This document shows, one piece after another, positions 14,101 through 26,100 of a DNA stretch of 64,000 nucleotides. The translations under genes and the position numbers were made by a program. The notes beneath the pieces are model-generated. The model searched no databases, was not told the DNA's origin, and saw only the letters and a program-made list of their open reading frames with translations. This stretch comes from Vitis vinifera (taxonomy: Eukaryota; Streptophyta; Magnoliopsida; Vitales; Vitaceae): assembly GCF_030704535.1 (NCBI RefSeq), contig NC_081806.1:4859001-4923000 (forward strand), in the 5' to 3' direction. Position 1 is the stretch's first letter, and each line of letters begins with the position of its first letter.

Positions 14101-16419
14101 ATTTCAAACAGTATGTAATGTTAAAACCATAATAATTGCAGAGCCAGTGGCGCTGACACTCAGCCTCGATATCCCAAAATGTTACATATTTTAGCAGCAC
14201 TACTTTTTAGGCAATAGGTCAAAATACCGTGCGGTCCCACCATTACCAACCTTAATGCTGTGGGTCTTACATCACCCCCTCAGGTATTTAAATCCTACGG
14301 TGATGAATGAGCTGTGATGGTCACTATTGAGACTGCCTGTCATCGGCCCAACGACATGGATCATACGAGGATGCCAGCCATAAATAAACTTTCAGTATCC
14401 AGGAAGAACATGATCAAGGATGAGTTATTGATAAAATATAATTAAAATACATTTGCAAAAAGGTTTCATAAGATTTAGACTAGAATATAACACTTCAATT
14501 ATGAAAGAAGAGTGACAAAATTTTCAAAATTATAAGGCAGTTCACCCACCAAGGATGGCTCCAAATACCCTGACCAAGAAGGTGAAAGTAAACAAGCAAC
14601 GGGCAAAACTAAAACCCAGGGTTTTAGTGGGGCCCGTGACATAAGAATATTCAAGCATTTCCTTTTCTCCCAAATTGGGTATGGCACCCCAGGCAGCCCT
14701 GAATAGGTCTATTAACCATTCTAATTGATAGCTTGGCGTTACATGATATATTCCTTTATTTTATTTACCATTGTGTTTGGTAATACAAGGCAACCCCTGA
14801 TTTGGGCAAAAGCAGAAGGATGCCATCAATGCCCAGTGGCTTAACCAACAAGAATCATAAATAAAAGACATGATGCTTGCAAATTTTATTTGATTGCTAT
14901 CAGATGGCACACTTATCTCATTCCTGGATGTGAGGTTAGGAACTTGGGATATTTTGGGGATTTCAGGGGTTGAGCCAGGATCTTGCCGACCAATGCAAGT
15001 GGAAACCAGCTCAAAGTTGGTGCGAGAAATTGGCCAATGGCCATTCATGACTTGGAAAAGCCTAGATTGCGGTTGTGATGGAGGGCGCTGCCCCCCATCC
15101 ACTTGAGTGATTTCACACACAATTTTCCCCCTCCAGATAATGCTACACCGATTATATATATAATTGAATTTCAAAATATTTTTTTTTTCGTTTTCTAATT
15201 TTTAACGCATATAAAATGAGAATTAAATTTATATAAATAGCCCGAATGGGAATGGGATTACCATTCCTATACCATTTATTTATCATACATATTTTGGGAT
15301 TTTTGTAGAAAAAAACAAGTGTTCAAGAAAATATGTACGGGACATGGGTAGGTTCAAGGGCTGATTGATGATTTTTATTTTATTTTTTAAATTTTCATTA
15401 TAATTACATGCATGAAAATGTAGACATCACATGGTGGGATGATCCAAAATATTGAAAAATCCAGACGTGCCAACTGCCAACTCATTGATTGCTAAACCCG
15501 GTAAGACGACATCAATTTCCATGCTATCAATCTACATTATTATAACTTGTAATACAAACCTACCCATCTCCTCTCCTTATTTTAATGAAACCATAAACCA
15601 TATAATATAATCCCCTGATTTGGTCCCAACTTGGTCAAGGAATGTCTTTAATTTATTTGTATGTTTTTGCATGGACCGCTGTACCTAAGTTATCGCAATA
15701 ATAATAATAATAATAATAGCAGCACCAATTACAATAACATGGATCATGATGACTGTAGATAATAAGATGTGCATGAGGCTGTGGGGTCTGAGTAATTGAT
15801 TGAATGAGCAAGGCGGAGCATAAGGCTTGAACTGGGCAGCGATTGGCTCCAATCGGGCCTTACAATAATGGAGAAGGTGTTATAAGAAAATGGATGAGGC
15901 CACAGGGGCGGCAAGGCCATGGATTGGCCAAGGAGGTCAAACCATAATCAGACTCAGATCTAGGAAATTATAAGAGTGGAAGTTTTGTTTATTCACTTAT
16001 TTTTCTTCAGATCTTAGATATAACGTTGGTCAACGGAGTAGATGAGTGTGAAAATAGATAATTAAATAGAGAGAGAGAGAGAATTTGGAGGCTTTTGTTT
16101 AGATATATTCATATTAAAACGGCAAAGTGGGTAGGAGAGACCTTCCAATTCAGAGGCTCCCATGTTTTCACATCAAGCCGAAGTGGGTATGAAACTTTGA
16201 GGCCTCTTTAGCATAGAGTGTGGCCAAAACAATTGAGAATTCTCATGACCATCATAGCTAGGCCTAATCTTTTTCTTTGGGTCATGGTCCGGCCTGGGCT
16301 TGTCCCAAAGGCCTTTATGATTGCCGAGCCCCACTCTCATCCTCAGCCCCTCAGGCACAAGCCCAACCTATCTCATGCCTAAACCAGATGTCCCCTCACT
16401 TAGGTTAGACAAAGTTTGT

Positions 16420-16920
16420 TATGGGTGGTTAACACAATTTAACTTTAACATGTTTTCCACGGGTTTGAATGGAATACAATAGTGTCCGAGTCAAATTCTT
16501 ATCACATACCCAACCCAATTATCCCCTTTAGTTAGTTTCTGGATCAATTTACATAATATGAATTTGATTTGAATTGATCCAATTAATAAACATGTTAATT
16601 AATCTAATTATAACTATAAACACTCATATTTGATTGTTTTTTAAAATTTTTTTTGAATAAATAGATTAATTGGATTAAAAATAAATAAGTTAAAACATTA
16701 AACATATAGACTTATACAAAACTCATCTTATTAAAAATTAAATTATTAAATAGATTATACAATGTATTACTTGTTTAATAATTAAGTCATATGCGGATTT
16801 ATATTTTTAATCTGATAATTATTTGTATCATGCTTGGATTAACCTATTTAATAGAATGTCCAAACTTCAATATGATACAGACGCAACCTACAAACATGAA
16901 TTGCCACTCCTATCTGTCAC
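16420..16920. repeat. Degraded dispersed plant repeat
   Basis: An AT-rich segment whose right edge (GAATTGCCACTCCTA) and internal phrases on GGTTAA/ACCTATTTAA themes resemble a dispersed, very old plant repeat whose copies end in AATTGCCACCCCTA. Termini and target duplications are not clear, and class assignment is uncertain. Confidence 0.3.
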
Positions 16921-17450
16921 ACTATTCTTTTACCCCTCAATCATGCACACTAAAGAGCTGAAGATTGTCCATTAATCTGGAAATTTTGAAGAGGTCTGAG
17001 TCTTACTCCAATGAAGAAGAAGTCAAACAGACTCAAACCCAAGTCTCTAATCGAGCTCCTGGATGCTTATTAAATTAGTACCAGACACATACCATAAGAC
17101 GTTGCTTACTGAATGCTTCTCCAATTTTTCTCAAGAGAAGGTCCATATTTTTAAAGTATTGTTGAAAAGATGAAGCTTGCTTGTTTTTCTCTTCTCATCT
17201 TTTGTTTAACATCCAAAGCAACTGAACAGTTAGCCCTTTCCTATGAAAATAAAAAAATTCAATTGCTATTCTCATCTCTGCTTCCCCTCAACAATTGAAC
17301 CATCCATAAGATTGTAAAGAAACTGTCCACATATGGCCAAGAGGCTCCATCTAGGTGGAAGCTTTCTAACCAATTTCAGTTTCAATTAACACAATTGTAG
17401 GTTAATCACTTTAAGGCAATGCCAATAGTAATTCTCCTTTTATGGGTTTA

Positions 17451-17570
17451 GAGTCCGATTTGACAATAATTTTAGAAAGTGTTTCTAATATTTTTAACAC
17501 TTACAAATTTATATAATTCAAGTGTTAGAAATATTAAAAACGTTTTCTAAAATCACTATCAAACACACTC
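17451..17570. mobile_element. Foldback MITE with TTA target duplication
   Basis: A 120-bp near-perfect inverted repeat. The left arm starts GAGTCCGATTTGACAATAAT and the right arm, read in reverse complement, starts GAGTGTGTTTGATAGTGATT. The arms then share TTTTAGAAA and AACACTT blocks up to a short loop at about 17508-17520. Both ends are flanked directly by TTA. A 3-bp TTA/TAA duplication is typical of PIF/Harbinger (Tourist-type) MITEs, though the terminal sequence itself is not diagnostic. Confidence 0.75.
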
Positions 17571-18057
17571 TTAGTTCATTTTGAATTTGCTAATTTGATC
17601 TAATGTCTAGTACGCGCCATTTTGCCAAGGGGATTTTTTGACACCCATATCTTAAAATGCCTACAATTAGATGGTATATACAAAAGGAATAATAACTTGG
17701 GGATTATGTGAAAATGCAACTCTTGTTGAAAACCAAAATCCTCTTAATAAATTAATCTTTTACAAACAAACTCAGCTATGCATAAAGATATGAAGAAATA
17801 GAGCAAAGCCTACATATTTATTAATAATAATGCATCTGAATTACATGGTTATAAATGCACAACAACGAGGTTTCCAACGGCAATGCATCCATGGAAGATG
17901 TATTTCACTCTGCTGAAAAAAGGGTCTATTTTTATCTTACAAAGGGGTCAAATATATGGACTGTCTTGACAATATGAAAAAAAGTAAGATGATAAGACCT
18001 AATACAACCGGTGGGATCATGAGCTGATCGGAATGAAAACACAAGTGAGGCGTAGTT

Positions 18058-20180
18058 TTAGGACTCCTGATGGGATGAGTAGGGGCGGATGTATGCAGAC
18101 TTCATTGCCCATGTCTGGATTGAGGCAGTGATGCTGGCTGAGGTAGCATTGTTGAAGACATAGAGCTGAGCTGCTCCATAGATCGCCTTGGTTGGATACA
18201 CCCGGGATGTGATGCATGTCCTTCCACCTTGCGCAAAGCTTTCTATTATGGAATGATCCACCTGCGCCACCATTCATTTTCATCAGAATTGCTTTTGATA
18301 AAGACATTCAGAGAAGTGAAAAACCAGTGTTTTAATTTTACCAGTATCCTCATGGATAACTTTTCTCCTTTGATTACTGGAACTGTGCTCCCAAAAATTC
18401 GTTTATCGACATCATTTGCTAGAGAAGACCTAGGAGAAACAAAAAGTAATTTCATTAGAAACGCCAACATGAGCAATGAGCAATGAGCATGATAGGCGGG
18501 ATGGAAACCAACCTTGACTCATCAGTACAGAAGAAAGTCTTGAGCTGGCCATCAGTGCCTTTGGCAACATAGAAATACACAGGAGTCTGCTCACAACGGC
18601 CCTCGTCGGCGAGGAGCAGAAGGCCAAATGGTCCCAGTTCACCCCGTTGAGCAGATCCACCACTTGTGCCGCAGCTGTACTCCACATCGCTTTCACCTAT
18701 TCTCTTCAAAGCCTCTTTATCAATCTCGAACTCAGCAGTAATGTCCATCTGTTGCAACACCAGAGTTCTCACAGTAAGCTCAGGAGTTTGTTCTCAAAAA
18801 AATTATGATTTAATTCCACACATTGAAAATAAAAAACAGACCTGTGTGGCTTTTTCCACTTCTAGTGTCACAACTGATCCTGGTCCAACCTCTAGTTTGT
18901 CAAATTTTTTGCTACTCTTTCTCAAACTCTTGATCTCCGCCACTGGCCACTGAAGTATATTGGTACCAGTCTTCTTGTCGAAGACCACCGTCCTTGGAAT
19001 GCTCTGCCACACAAAATAATCCAAACACAGCCTTGTCATCATCACCCAAGTAGTTCGAATCAGGCTTTAAATATATGTAGGAACCAGAGAAAAAAACAGA
19101 CCTGAACAGATGCCCATCCCTTCTTGATATCAGCAGATTCGCCATCAGTTTCTCCAATCCAACCCCACAATATTCTCCTCTGCTTGTTTTGATCATAGAA
19201 CGTCTTGGAAGCATAGAACTTGCCATAATCATACCTCAGGCCAATACCAACATCCAAATTGGAATTATCTGGAGTCCAATTACCTGACTCCAGCGAATAA
19301 GTCCCAATGGCATAGTAATCATTCTTGTCATCATCAAGGCTAGCCTTGAGCACATGCTTGACTCCGGGACCATTAAAGGAAGTGTCCAACCCATTATCTT
19401 CCTTCAATGATACAGGGTAGAGGTCCACACACTCCCACATGCCGGTGCCAGGGACAGCATGAAGAACCCCTTCTATGAGCTCATACTTCTTGAAGTCCTC
19501 AGTATTATAAACTAAAGAAATGCCAGTTTTGTTAACTTTAGAGCCGATAGCAATCCTCCATTTTCCATCGGGCCAATACCAGGCTGTTGTAGGGTCACGA
19601 AAGTCCCTGTCATCGATGCCTGGTGGGGGAACAAGCACTGGGTTACCTGGGTACTTGACCCAGTCCACAAGGAGTGGATCAGACAAGTCAGCAGGGTATG
19701 CCAGGTTCTGGACCTGCACCGACTCATTGGTGGCACCAGTGTAGAGCATGATCACTTGCCCATCAGAGAGAAGGGTTGCAGAGCCAGTCCACACACCATT
19801 GGTGTCATACCACTGATCAGCCACCATGGCCAAAGGGAGATGAAGCCACTCTATGAGGTCCTTTGACACGGCATGGCCCCACACTATGTTGCCCCACACT
19901 GCAGCATCTGGGTTGTACTGGTAGAAGAAGTGATACCATCCACCATAGAACATTGGACCTACAAAAAGCAAAAAGCCATTGCTCATGATGTCATTCCTTT
20001 CAAATTCAAACTGAGGGCTCATGATGTCATTCCTTTCAAATTCAAACTGTTACCTCACATCAGCGCGACCATGTATATATATATATATATCAAATAACTA
20101 TTTAAAAATAATTAATATTTTATATATTTTTTATCCTCAAATATATAAAACTTGAATTATTTTTTACATAAAAACCTGAA

Positions 20181-20220
<40 letters not shown>

Positions 20221-21785
20221 AAAAAAAATACTATATTTCAATCGAAAAACACATAAATTTCTAATTATTTTTAGATAAGCATCCTGAAAACATTTTTTTT
20301 TTTAAAAAAATACTAGAAAAACATAAAATTCTAATTATTTTTGGATAATCATTTTATAAATTTAAGTTATTATTTTCTATTTTTCTTCACATGAAACACG
20401 TTTTTCCCAAATTAATTGCAGGTTGTACAGCAAACAGATGTGGAGAGGAGAAAGTAGTGTTACCGTTGGGATCTACAAAGCCGGCCAACGAGATTCCCCA
20501 CCAGGTGTGCGAACCGACAAAGAGAGAAAAGTAATTAGTTCATGTAAGAATCTATATTGTCAAAATTTAAAATTTTAAAACAATTCAGCAGAATAGGTGA
20601 TGGTTCTTGGAATTTTCGGCTAATATTATTAAATTAACTTTTGAAATTAAAATGGTATATAAAATCTTAATTTCCTAAAATATTTGGATGGTGTTTTTCG
20701 TATGTTTCTAAGAAAAGAAATTTGGGTAAGGGAGGTAATCCATGATTTGATTCCTTTCTCAACAAAATTTAACATTTATAACATTTTTGTTTGAGGGGAG
20801 AATTGATGAACTTGACACATAAGTTTTTTAGATACTAAAAGTGACGCGTCATAAATAGACTCTCTTAAGAAGTTTATTTAATTAATTAATTTTAAAAAAT
20901 ATAAAAAATTATTCTTAATTTTAATAAAAGTGGTCTGATTAAAAATAATAAAATAATAGAAGAAATACATTAACAAGGTACCACTACGAAGTTTTTGTTT
21001 ATAGCCTTACTAAATGGCAATAATATTGATGGGACCCACCATTATACCTCTATTAGACTATTTCCATGCAAAATCTGATCTGTAGAACCTGTTTGGTTCC
21101 GTGTCTTAGGCGGTAACATTTTGTTTTATTAAAATTTTTTAAAAAAGAAAAAGGAATGGATTCGGGTACGTAAGAAAAGAAAATCTGAAATTATTCCAAA
21201 TTGGATGTGCTTCCTTGGGGGGGCGGCGACGGAATGGGAAGAAAGAAAAGCGATGCTGACTGAATTCCAAAATTCTATTTAAAAAGGGTGCTGCGGAAAT
21301 TTGAACCTCACAGTTGCAAACACAGCCTTAATTTAAATAACCCTACCGTTCATCCAATTCTTTTCTGGTTGAAAATGATAACCCGTTCTTTGCCAAGTTA
21401 GCATGGTGTTGCTCCACGGAAACGGAGCTCTCACGCCGGAATGTAGCCGGAATGACTTCTCTGACACGCCCGCCGATGGCCCTCGTGACGCTGGCTCCAA
21501 AAACTGCGCAGATATATTCGTAGACTCCGCTGGTGCATTCAATGTCAAATCATTTTGTTGTGAATCTTGTGATACACTGGGCCCATTCTCACCGATTAAA
21601 GCCATTAACAACCCAACCAAGACCAACCCAGATAAGATGACCAAGAATCCCTTCAAGGGTCGCCGGGAATTTTCTCCAGCTGGTGGGTCTCCATCCAAGA
21701 GCGGGGTGTAATGGTCAGGGACGGTGGCGGCGATGATGGGATCCTCCGGATCGGCGAAGGTGCGGGCAGGGTTGGGGTCTGCCAT
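18058..21785 (-). CDS. GIN2: Vacuolar acid invertase (beta-fructofuranosidase, GH32)
   Basis: Seven exons (transcription order): 21347-21785, 20464-20472, 19102-19958, 18842-19003, 18513-18748, 18342-18429, 18058-18261. They give 664 aa. The enzyme hydrolyses sucrose to glucose and fructose in the vacuole. The N-terminus carries a cytosolic tail with acidic/proline residues, one membrane segment (about residues 46-65) and a propeptide, the hallmark of vacuolar targeting. GH32 motifs present: NDPNG (146-150, nucleophile Asp), FRDP (269-272) and WECVD (324-328). Val after WEC separates vacuolar from cell-wall invertases, which have Pro. The second exon is only 9 nt and encodes the core of NDPNG. 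The length equals that remembered for grape GIN2, but the symbol is from recall and GIN1 was not compared directly. Confidence 0.95.
20090..20345. repeat. AT microsatellite tract in invertase intron 2
   Basis: The intron between the mini-exon and the main exon contains two (AT)n runs (about 20072-20089 and 20185-20217) and poly-T/poly-A stretches. A direct duplication of about 44 bp (GATGTCATTCCTTTCAAATT and flanks) also lies at about 19987-20050, just inside the intron. Confidence 0.7.
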
Positions 21786-23175
21786 GGTTGTTTTGCAGGT
21801 AGGAGAGGAATGAAGGTGACCGAAATGGGTTGTGCAGAGGCGTTTATGTGGGTGTTTTAGAGAGAGAAAGGAGAGAGAGGTGAGTTGGAATTTGTCGGAT
21901 GACAGAGCGTGTGTCTGTTAGAGAGGGAGAGAGGGAGGAAGGGAGGGAGGGAGGAAGGAAGAAAGATTTCAGTTTGTATGTGTGTGTTTGTGATTTGGTA
22001 TTAATGTGGAGTTATGCATGGCGGGTCTCCGGGCGAGGTCTTTCGAGAGATGTTAGGTTGAATGGTTTGTCTGGCTTCGCTGACAAGGAGAGAGAAAATT
22101 TCCCTGAAAAACAGTACGTTGTCTGTTTCAACACGAGACGTAACTAAAGTCCGACTTGTACACTTTGGTTCGATGCCTTCTGTCAATTTACCATTGGTTG
22201 TACCACTGATATTACATTATTTTAGATAACCATTTTGGCATGTGAACCAAGTCCCTAAAAATAATTAATAGCTGAATGGACCATAAAAAAAATGCTTTAG
22301 TCCAGGACAATCCCGAAACCAACCGAATAAGAAAGAAACACAATAGGAAATAAGTAAATATCTTAGGACAAGATGGTTACCTGGCCCAGCGCAATGGATG
22401 TGTCTGGTTAGGCTAGAATTTTCCAATTTGAGCGTCTTGGCGGCATTATGACACCGACCCCAGTTTTGCATTATGAATGGAAAAACACAAACAATAATTC
22501 ATACAAAACAAAACATTCCTATTCAGAACCCATTGGTGCTTTGGCTCTTTAATCATTAAATAAATATCACTTGCTGATGCTGCATATGGGTCACATCACA
22601 TGTATCACATGCACCTGCTTCCCTGGAGAAAAATAAATATTGTAATATAATACACACAGCCGCGTCACCGATTCAATCCGTAAGAACAGAAATTTATTAG
22701 AATTATTAGCTCCACTCAATTTCTTGTGTTATCCTTGACAAATACTCAAATAGGATGACTCATCCGGGTCCATCATTCATATCATATTGTATTACACTGT
22801 ATACCATCTACCGGTTTCCTCGACTTTAGTTGGAATTCAACCCATGAGTAATGTGTCTTTTAGTGCTAAAGAATTGGTTTCCACAATAGCAGGGGATGAA
22901 AATTGCTGTTTCAGTGTGTTATTCCAGGATGCTACCAGTTTCAACCTTCTTTTCCGTGGTTGGATCGAGGGAAAATGGTCATAAACTCAAGGCAAACCCA
23001 ATCCTACTAGTGTCCGATGATTATAATAAGAGTATTAAAGGAAAAATTGTTAGTGGTTCAATTGGTTGCTAGAGATAAATAAAAGTTGACTATGGAGAAC
23101 TAAAGACAGGAGGAAAAGGGAACAGCACTTGAAAGTGGAATTCTCCTTTTTATTTCATTATAGACAAATTTATTC
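21786..23175 (-). promoter_or_regulatory. Invertase upstream region; transaldolase is downstream of it
   Basis: About 1.4 kb between the invertase start codon and the transaldolase stop codon. The first 200 bp hold GA/CT-rich leader sequence (plus-strand GAGAGAGGGAGG runs at about 21918-21962). No TATA element stands out and no additional gene is supported. Confidence 0.35.
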
Positions 23176-26100
23176 TCAAACATTAGGGGGTGGCCAGATC
23201 TTCCCAAATAACTCCTCCACTCGCTTGGCTTGTGTAGCATACCCTTCAAGTCCGGCAGCCAGAAGCTCCACAGCTGCAGGGCCCATGGATGATGCAAAGT
23301 TCAACTGGTCCCACTTCACAAGCTGAAAAATGAAAGTGGATCAGTTAGTCCAACCAGTTGGGGGTATTCCAAGAACCAAAAAGGGAACTGCCAGTGGTTC
23401 CAAATTCTGCTAAATACTGGTATACATTATTTTGGCAATAAGGATGATTTCACCCTAAATGTTGTTTAAGAAAGTAAAGCTTATATCTTGGTCTATCTGG
23501 TGAGAGCATTCTCCTCCTAATAGTCAGTTTAAAATATATTTCTACTCCGAATGGTACATTATTCTGGTAATTGAGAAATCCAAAATGCTATGGGGCATGC
23601 TTCATTAAGCTTTTTGAATGTGCTTGTGCTTTTGCAAGGTAAATAAAGAACCTTTTTCTTTTTGTGTATCTGTTCACACATCCAAAGTCAAATACATCTT
23701 CATCTTTGCAAAACAAAAAAATAGAAAATAAAAACATATAAAAGAGAACCAACTGACCAACCAACAACAACATATCTTACATGTAAGTAAGAGAGCTTAT
23801 AGAGGAATGGTGCACATTGCTGACAAAATATAAAGCTGAAGTAGGGGAATTGTTGATGATCAAACATAAATTTTCTATTTTCTTACTTTCTGCTTCTAAA
23901 ACCAAGAAAAATCTTCCAAAATACTACTAAACACCCTCTTAAAAAAATGACTAATATGTGAATTCTGAAACTCTAACCACGCAGCTGAGGGAAACAGTGA
24001 ACCTCAGAGGAAAAGGATAGCCCATCAGAAAGATAAACATTGGCACAAATAATCAGCTAAAGAGTCATCAAATTCGTGACACTAACCTAATGATTAGGAA
24101 GATTTAATCCTTTCTGCTATTAAAAAAAAAATGCATATCAAAAACATATACGCATCCAGAATTACACATCATCTTCAGGTCTTTAGGTAGCCTTATTGAG
24201 CACCAACATGCATATGTGCCCTTGTCATAATGGGTGGCACATGGAATGAGTGGCCAAGATTTCTGTTCTATGTTGACCATGCCGTTAAATCAGCACAATA
24301 TCCTGCATTTGGAATTATATGTAAAGGGTGGGACATCCTTAGTCTTCCACTCTATGATCCTTAGGCCATGTTCCCTTTTAGTACCGGCCTTGGCTGAAAG
24401 TTTTGAGAAAATTCTGTTCATCGAGAGTATTTTTTTTTCAGAGATGAATTCCCTATTGTTCTGATTAATTTTACTGGGAGAATTCTATGGTACCCGGTAC
24501 ATCCAGAATCTCAGCTATCAGATGTTTGAAAATCAATCTTAACTGTTGAATTTCAACAGCCAGAATTGTTTCAAACATCCTACAATCCTAAAGGTGGAGG
24601 TACCATTGAATACTCATGTCTAAGAGGGAAAGAAACTGATACTATGTAAAGAAAGCAGACCTCTTCTTCACTGAAACTGTAAGAGGCAGCAGAATTTGGG
24701 GATAGCCTCCTTACAAAAGAGTACTTTTCATCTGGGGAAGTTATAGATTCTTTGAGAGATTCCAGTACCTTCAATGGTGCAATGATATAGTCAACCCTGA
24801 ACAAAGAGGCAATACAATAGCAAAAATGATCATTCCTGAAGTCAATCTTGTCAAAAATCCCCAGTTGAGATTAACCAAAGGGAGTCAAATATTTACCCCA
24901 GAAGACTGAACAAATCCTGCTTGTTCCGAACCGCTGCTGCCATCAACTTTGATTTGTATCCATGTTTGTGAATGTAGTTATAAGCCTTGGTCACCTGCAA
25001 TATTTGAGAAATAGGCTGAACTCATAAGCATTTGTTGGTTGTTAGTGCTAATGACTTGAAACAATGCACAAGAATCAAGTCAACTCCGCATCTACTGCAC
25101 TGGACTCTGAATAAAGGACGGAAGGAACATTCTTTAGGTAGGTTTATATGTTTAGATTGCAGATGTGAGTGCCAATACTTTATTTAGGGCATTCCCAAAA
25201 AGGAATTGGAATCTCAACCACCTAGACTGAAAGCAGATGGCTTTTCACTTTATTTTTCATAAGGTTAGTAAAAAGGAAATAATTCCAAAATCAGGAGATT
25301 GAAATTGAATCAATACAATGCAGCTTTTGACACACTTCACTGGCAGAGAATTTATATTGAGAAACAAGGATAAGAAATAAATGATTAAGGAGAGCTTTAT
25401 GTCATATCAACCATTAAGGCATTAACAAAAAGAGAGAAATGATATGTGCTGAGCATGTTCATGTGTACAGGACACCAATAACAGCACCATGGTAGATCCT
25501 AGAAGGGGTTAAGGAACATGATCCAAGTTAAAGGTGCCATAAAACGTTGTTGATACAGTGCATGAGACATAATATTTTTTCAGCAGCTGAAACCAAATAG
25601 TTAGCAGGGTCATTACAAGGAAAATTAAAAAATAAAGAAATAAAAGGACTTCAAACTCGGGTTAAAATTTCTTAAAGAGCTCATTATAAAAAATAACAGA
25701 TAGATCATAACCATATATTCTCCATTTTTTTTTTATCATAAACAAGAGATACATTCATTATGTATAAAAAGTTCATGAGAAGGATGAGGAATCCACCCCA
25801 CAAAACACAAACTTGATCAAAACACAAAGAAACCTCCTGATGGGGGAAAGCCTTTTAAAGTTTATTCAAGGAAGAAAGGGAAGACCTAAGTAAACTTTAA
25901 GTAGGATTAATATAATTAGAATTTGAGTCATGATAGGTTATTAGAGTCCTAGTAGAATAGGTTATTAGAGTCCTAGTAGACTTTGGATTTCTTAGAGAAG
26001 CCTATAAATAGGCTAATCAATGTAAATCAAAGGAATGAATTTTGATGAATAATATTATACTTTCTTTCATTGCAAGGTTGCAACCCTCAATGGTGAGACT

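Larger units (their letters stand above)
14101..18057. other. Intergenic region with degraded repeats
   Basis: Nearly 4 kb between the SKU5-like promoter and the invertase 3' end. An AAT-type microsatellite lies at about 15698-15718 and a GA run at about 16068-16082. An AT-rich degraded repeat occupies about 16.42-16.92 kb and a clear foldback MITE lies at 17451-17570. A 137-codon open frame at 14761-15174 has no recognisable domain and was not called. Confidence 0.5.

Noticed and set aside
14761..15174. 137-codon open frame on the minus strand
   Set aside because: No recognisable domain, ordinary intergenic composition, no splice or start context.
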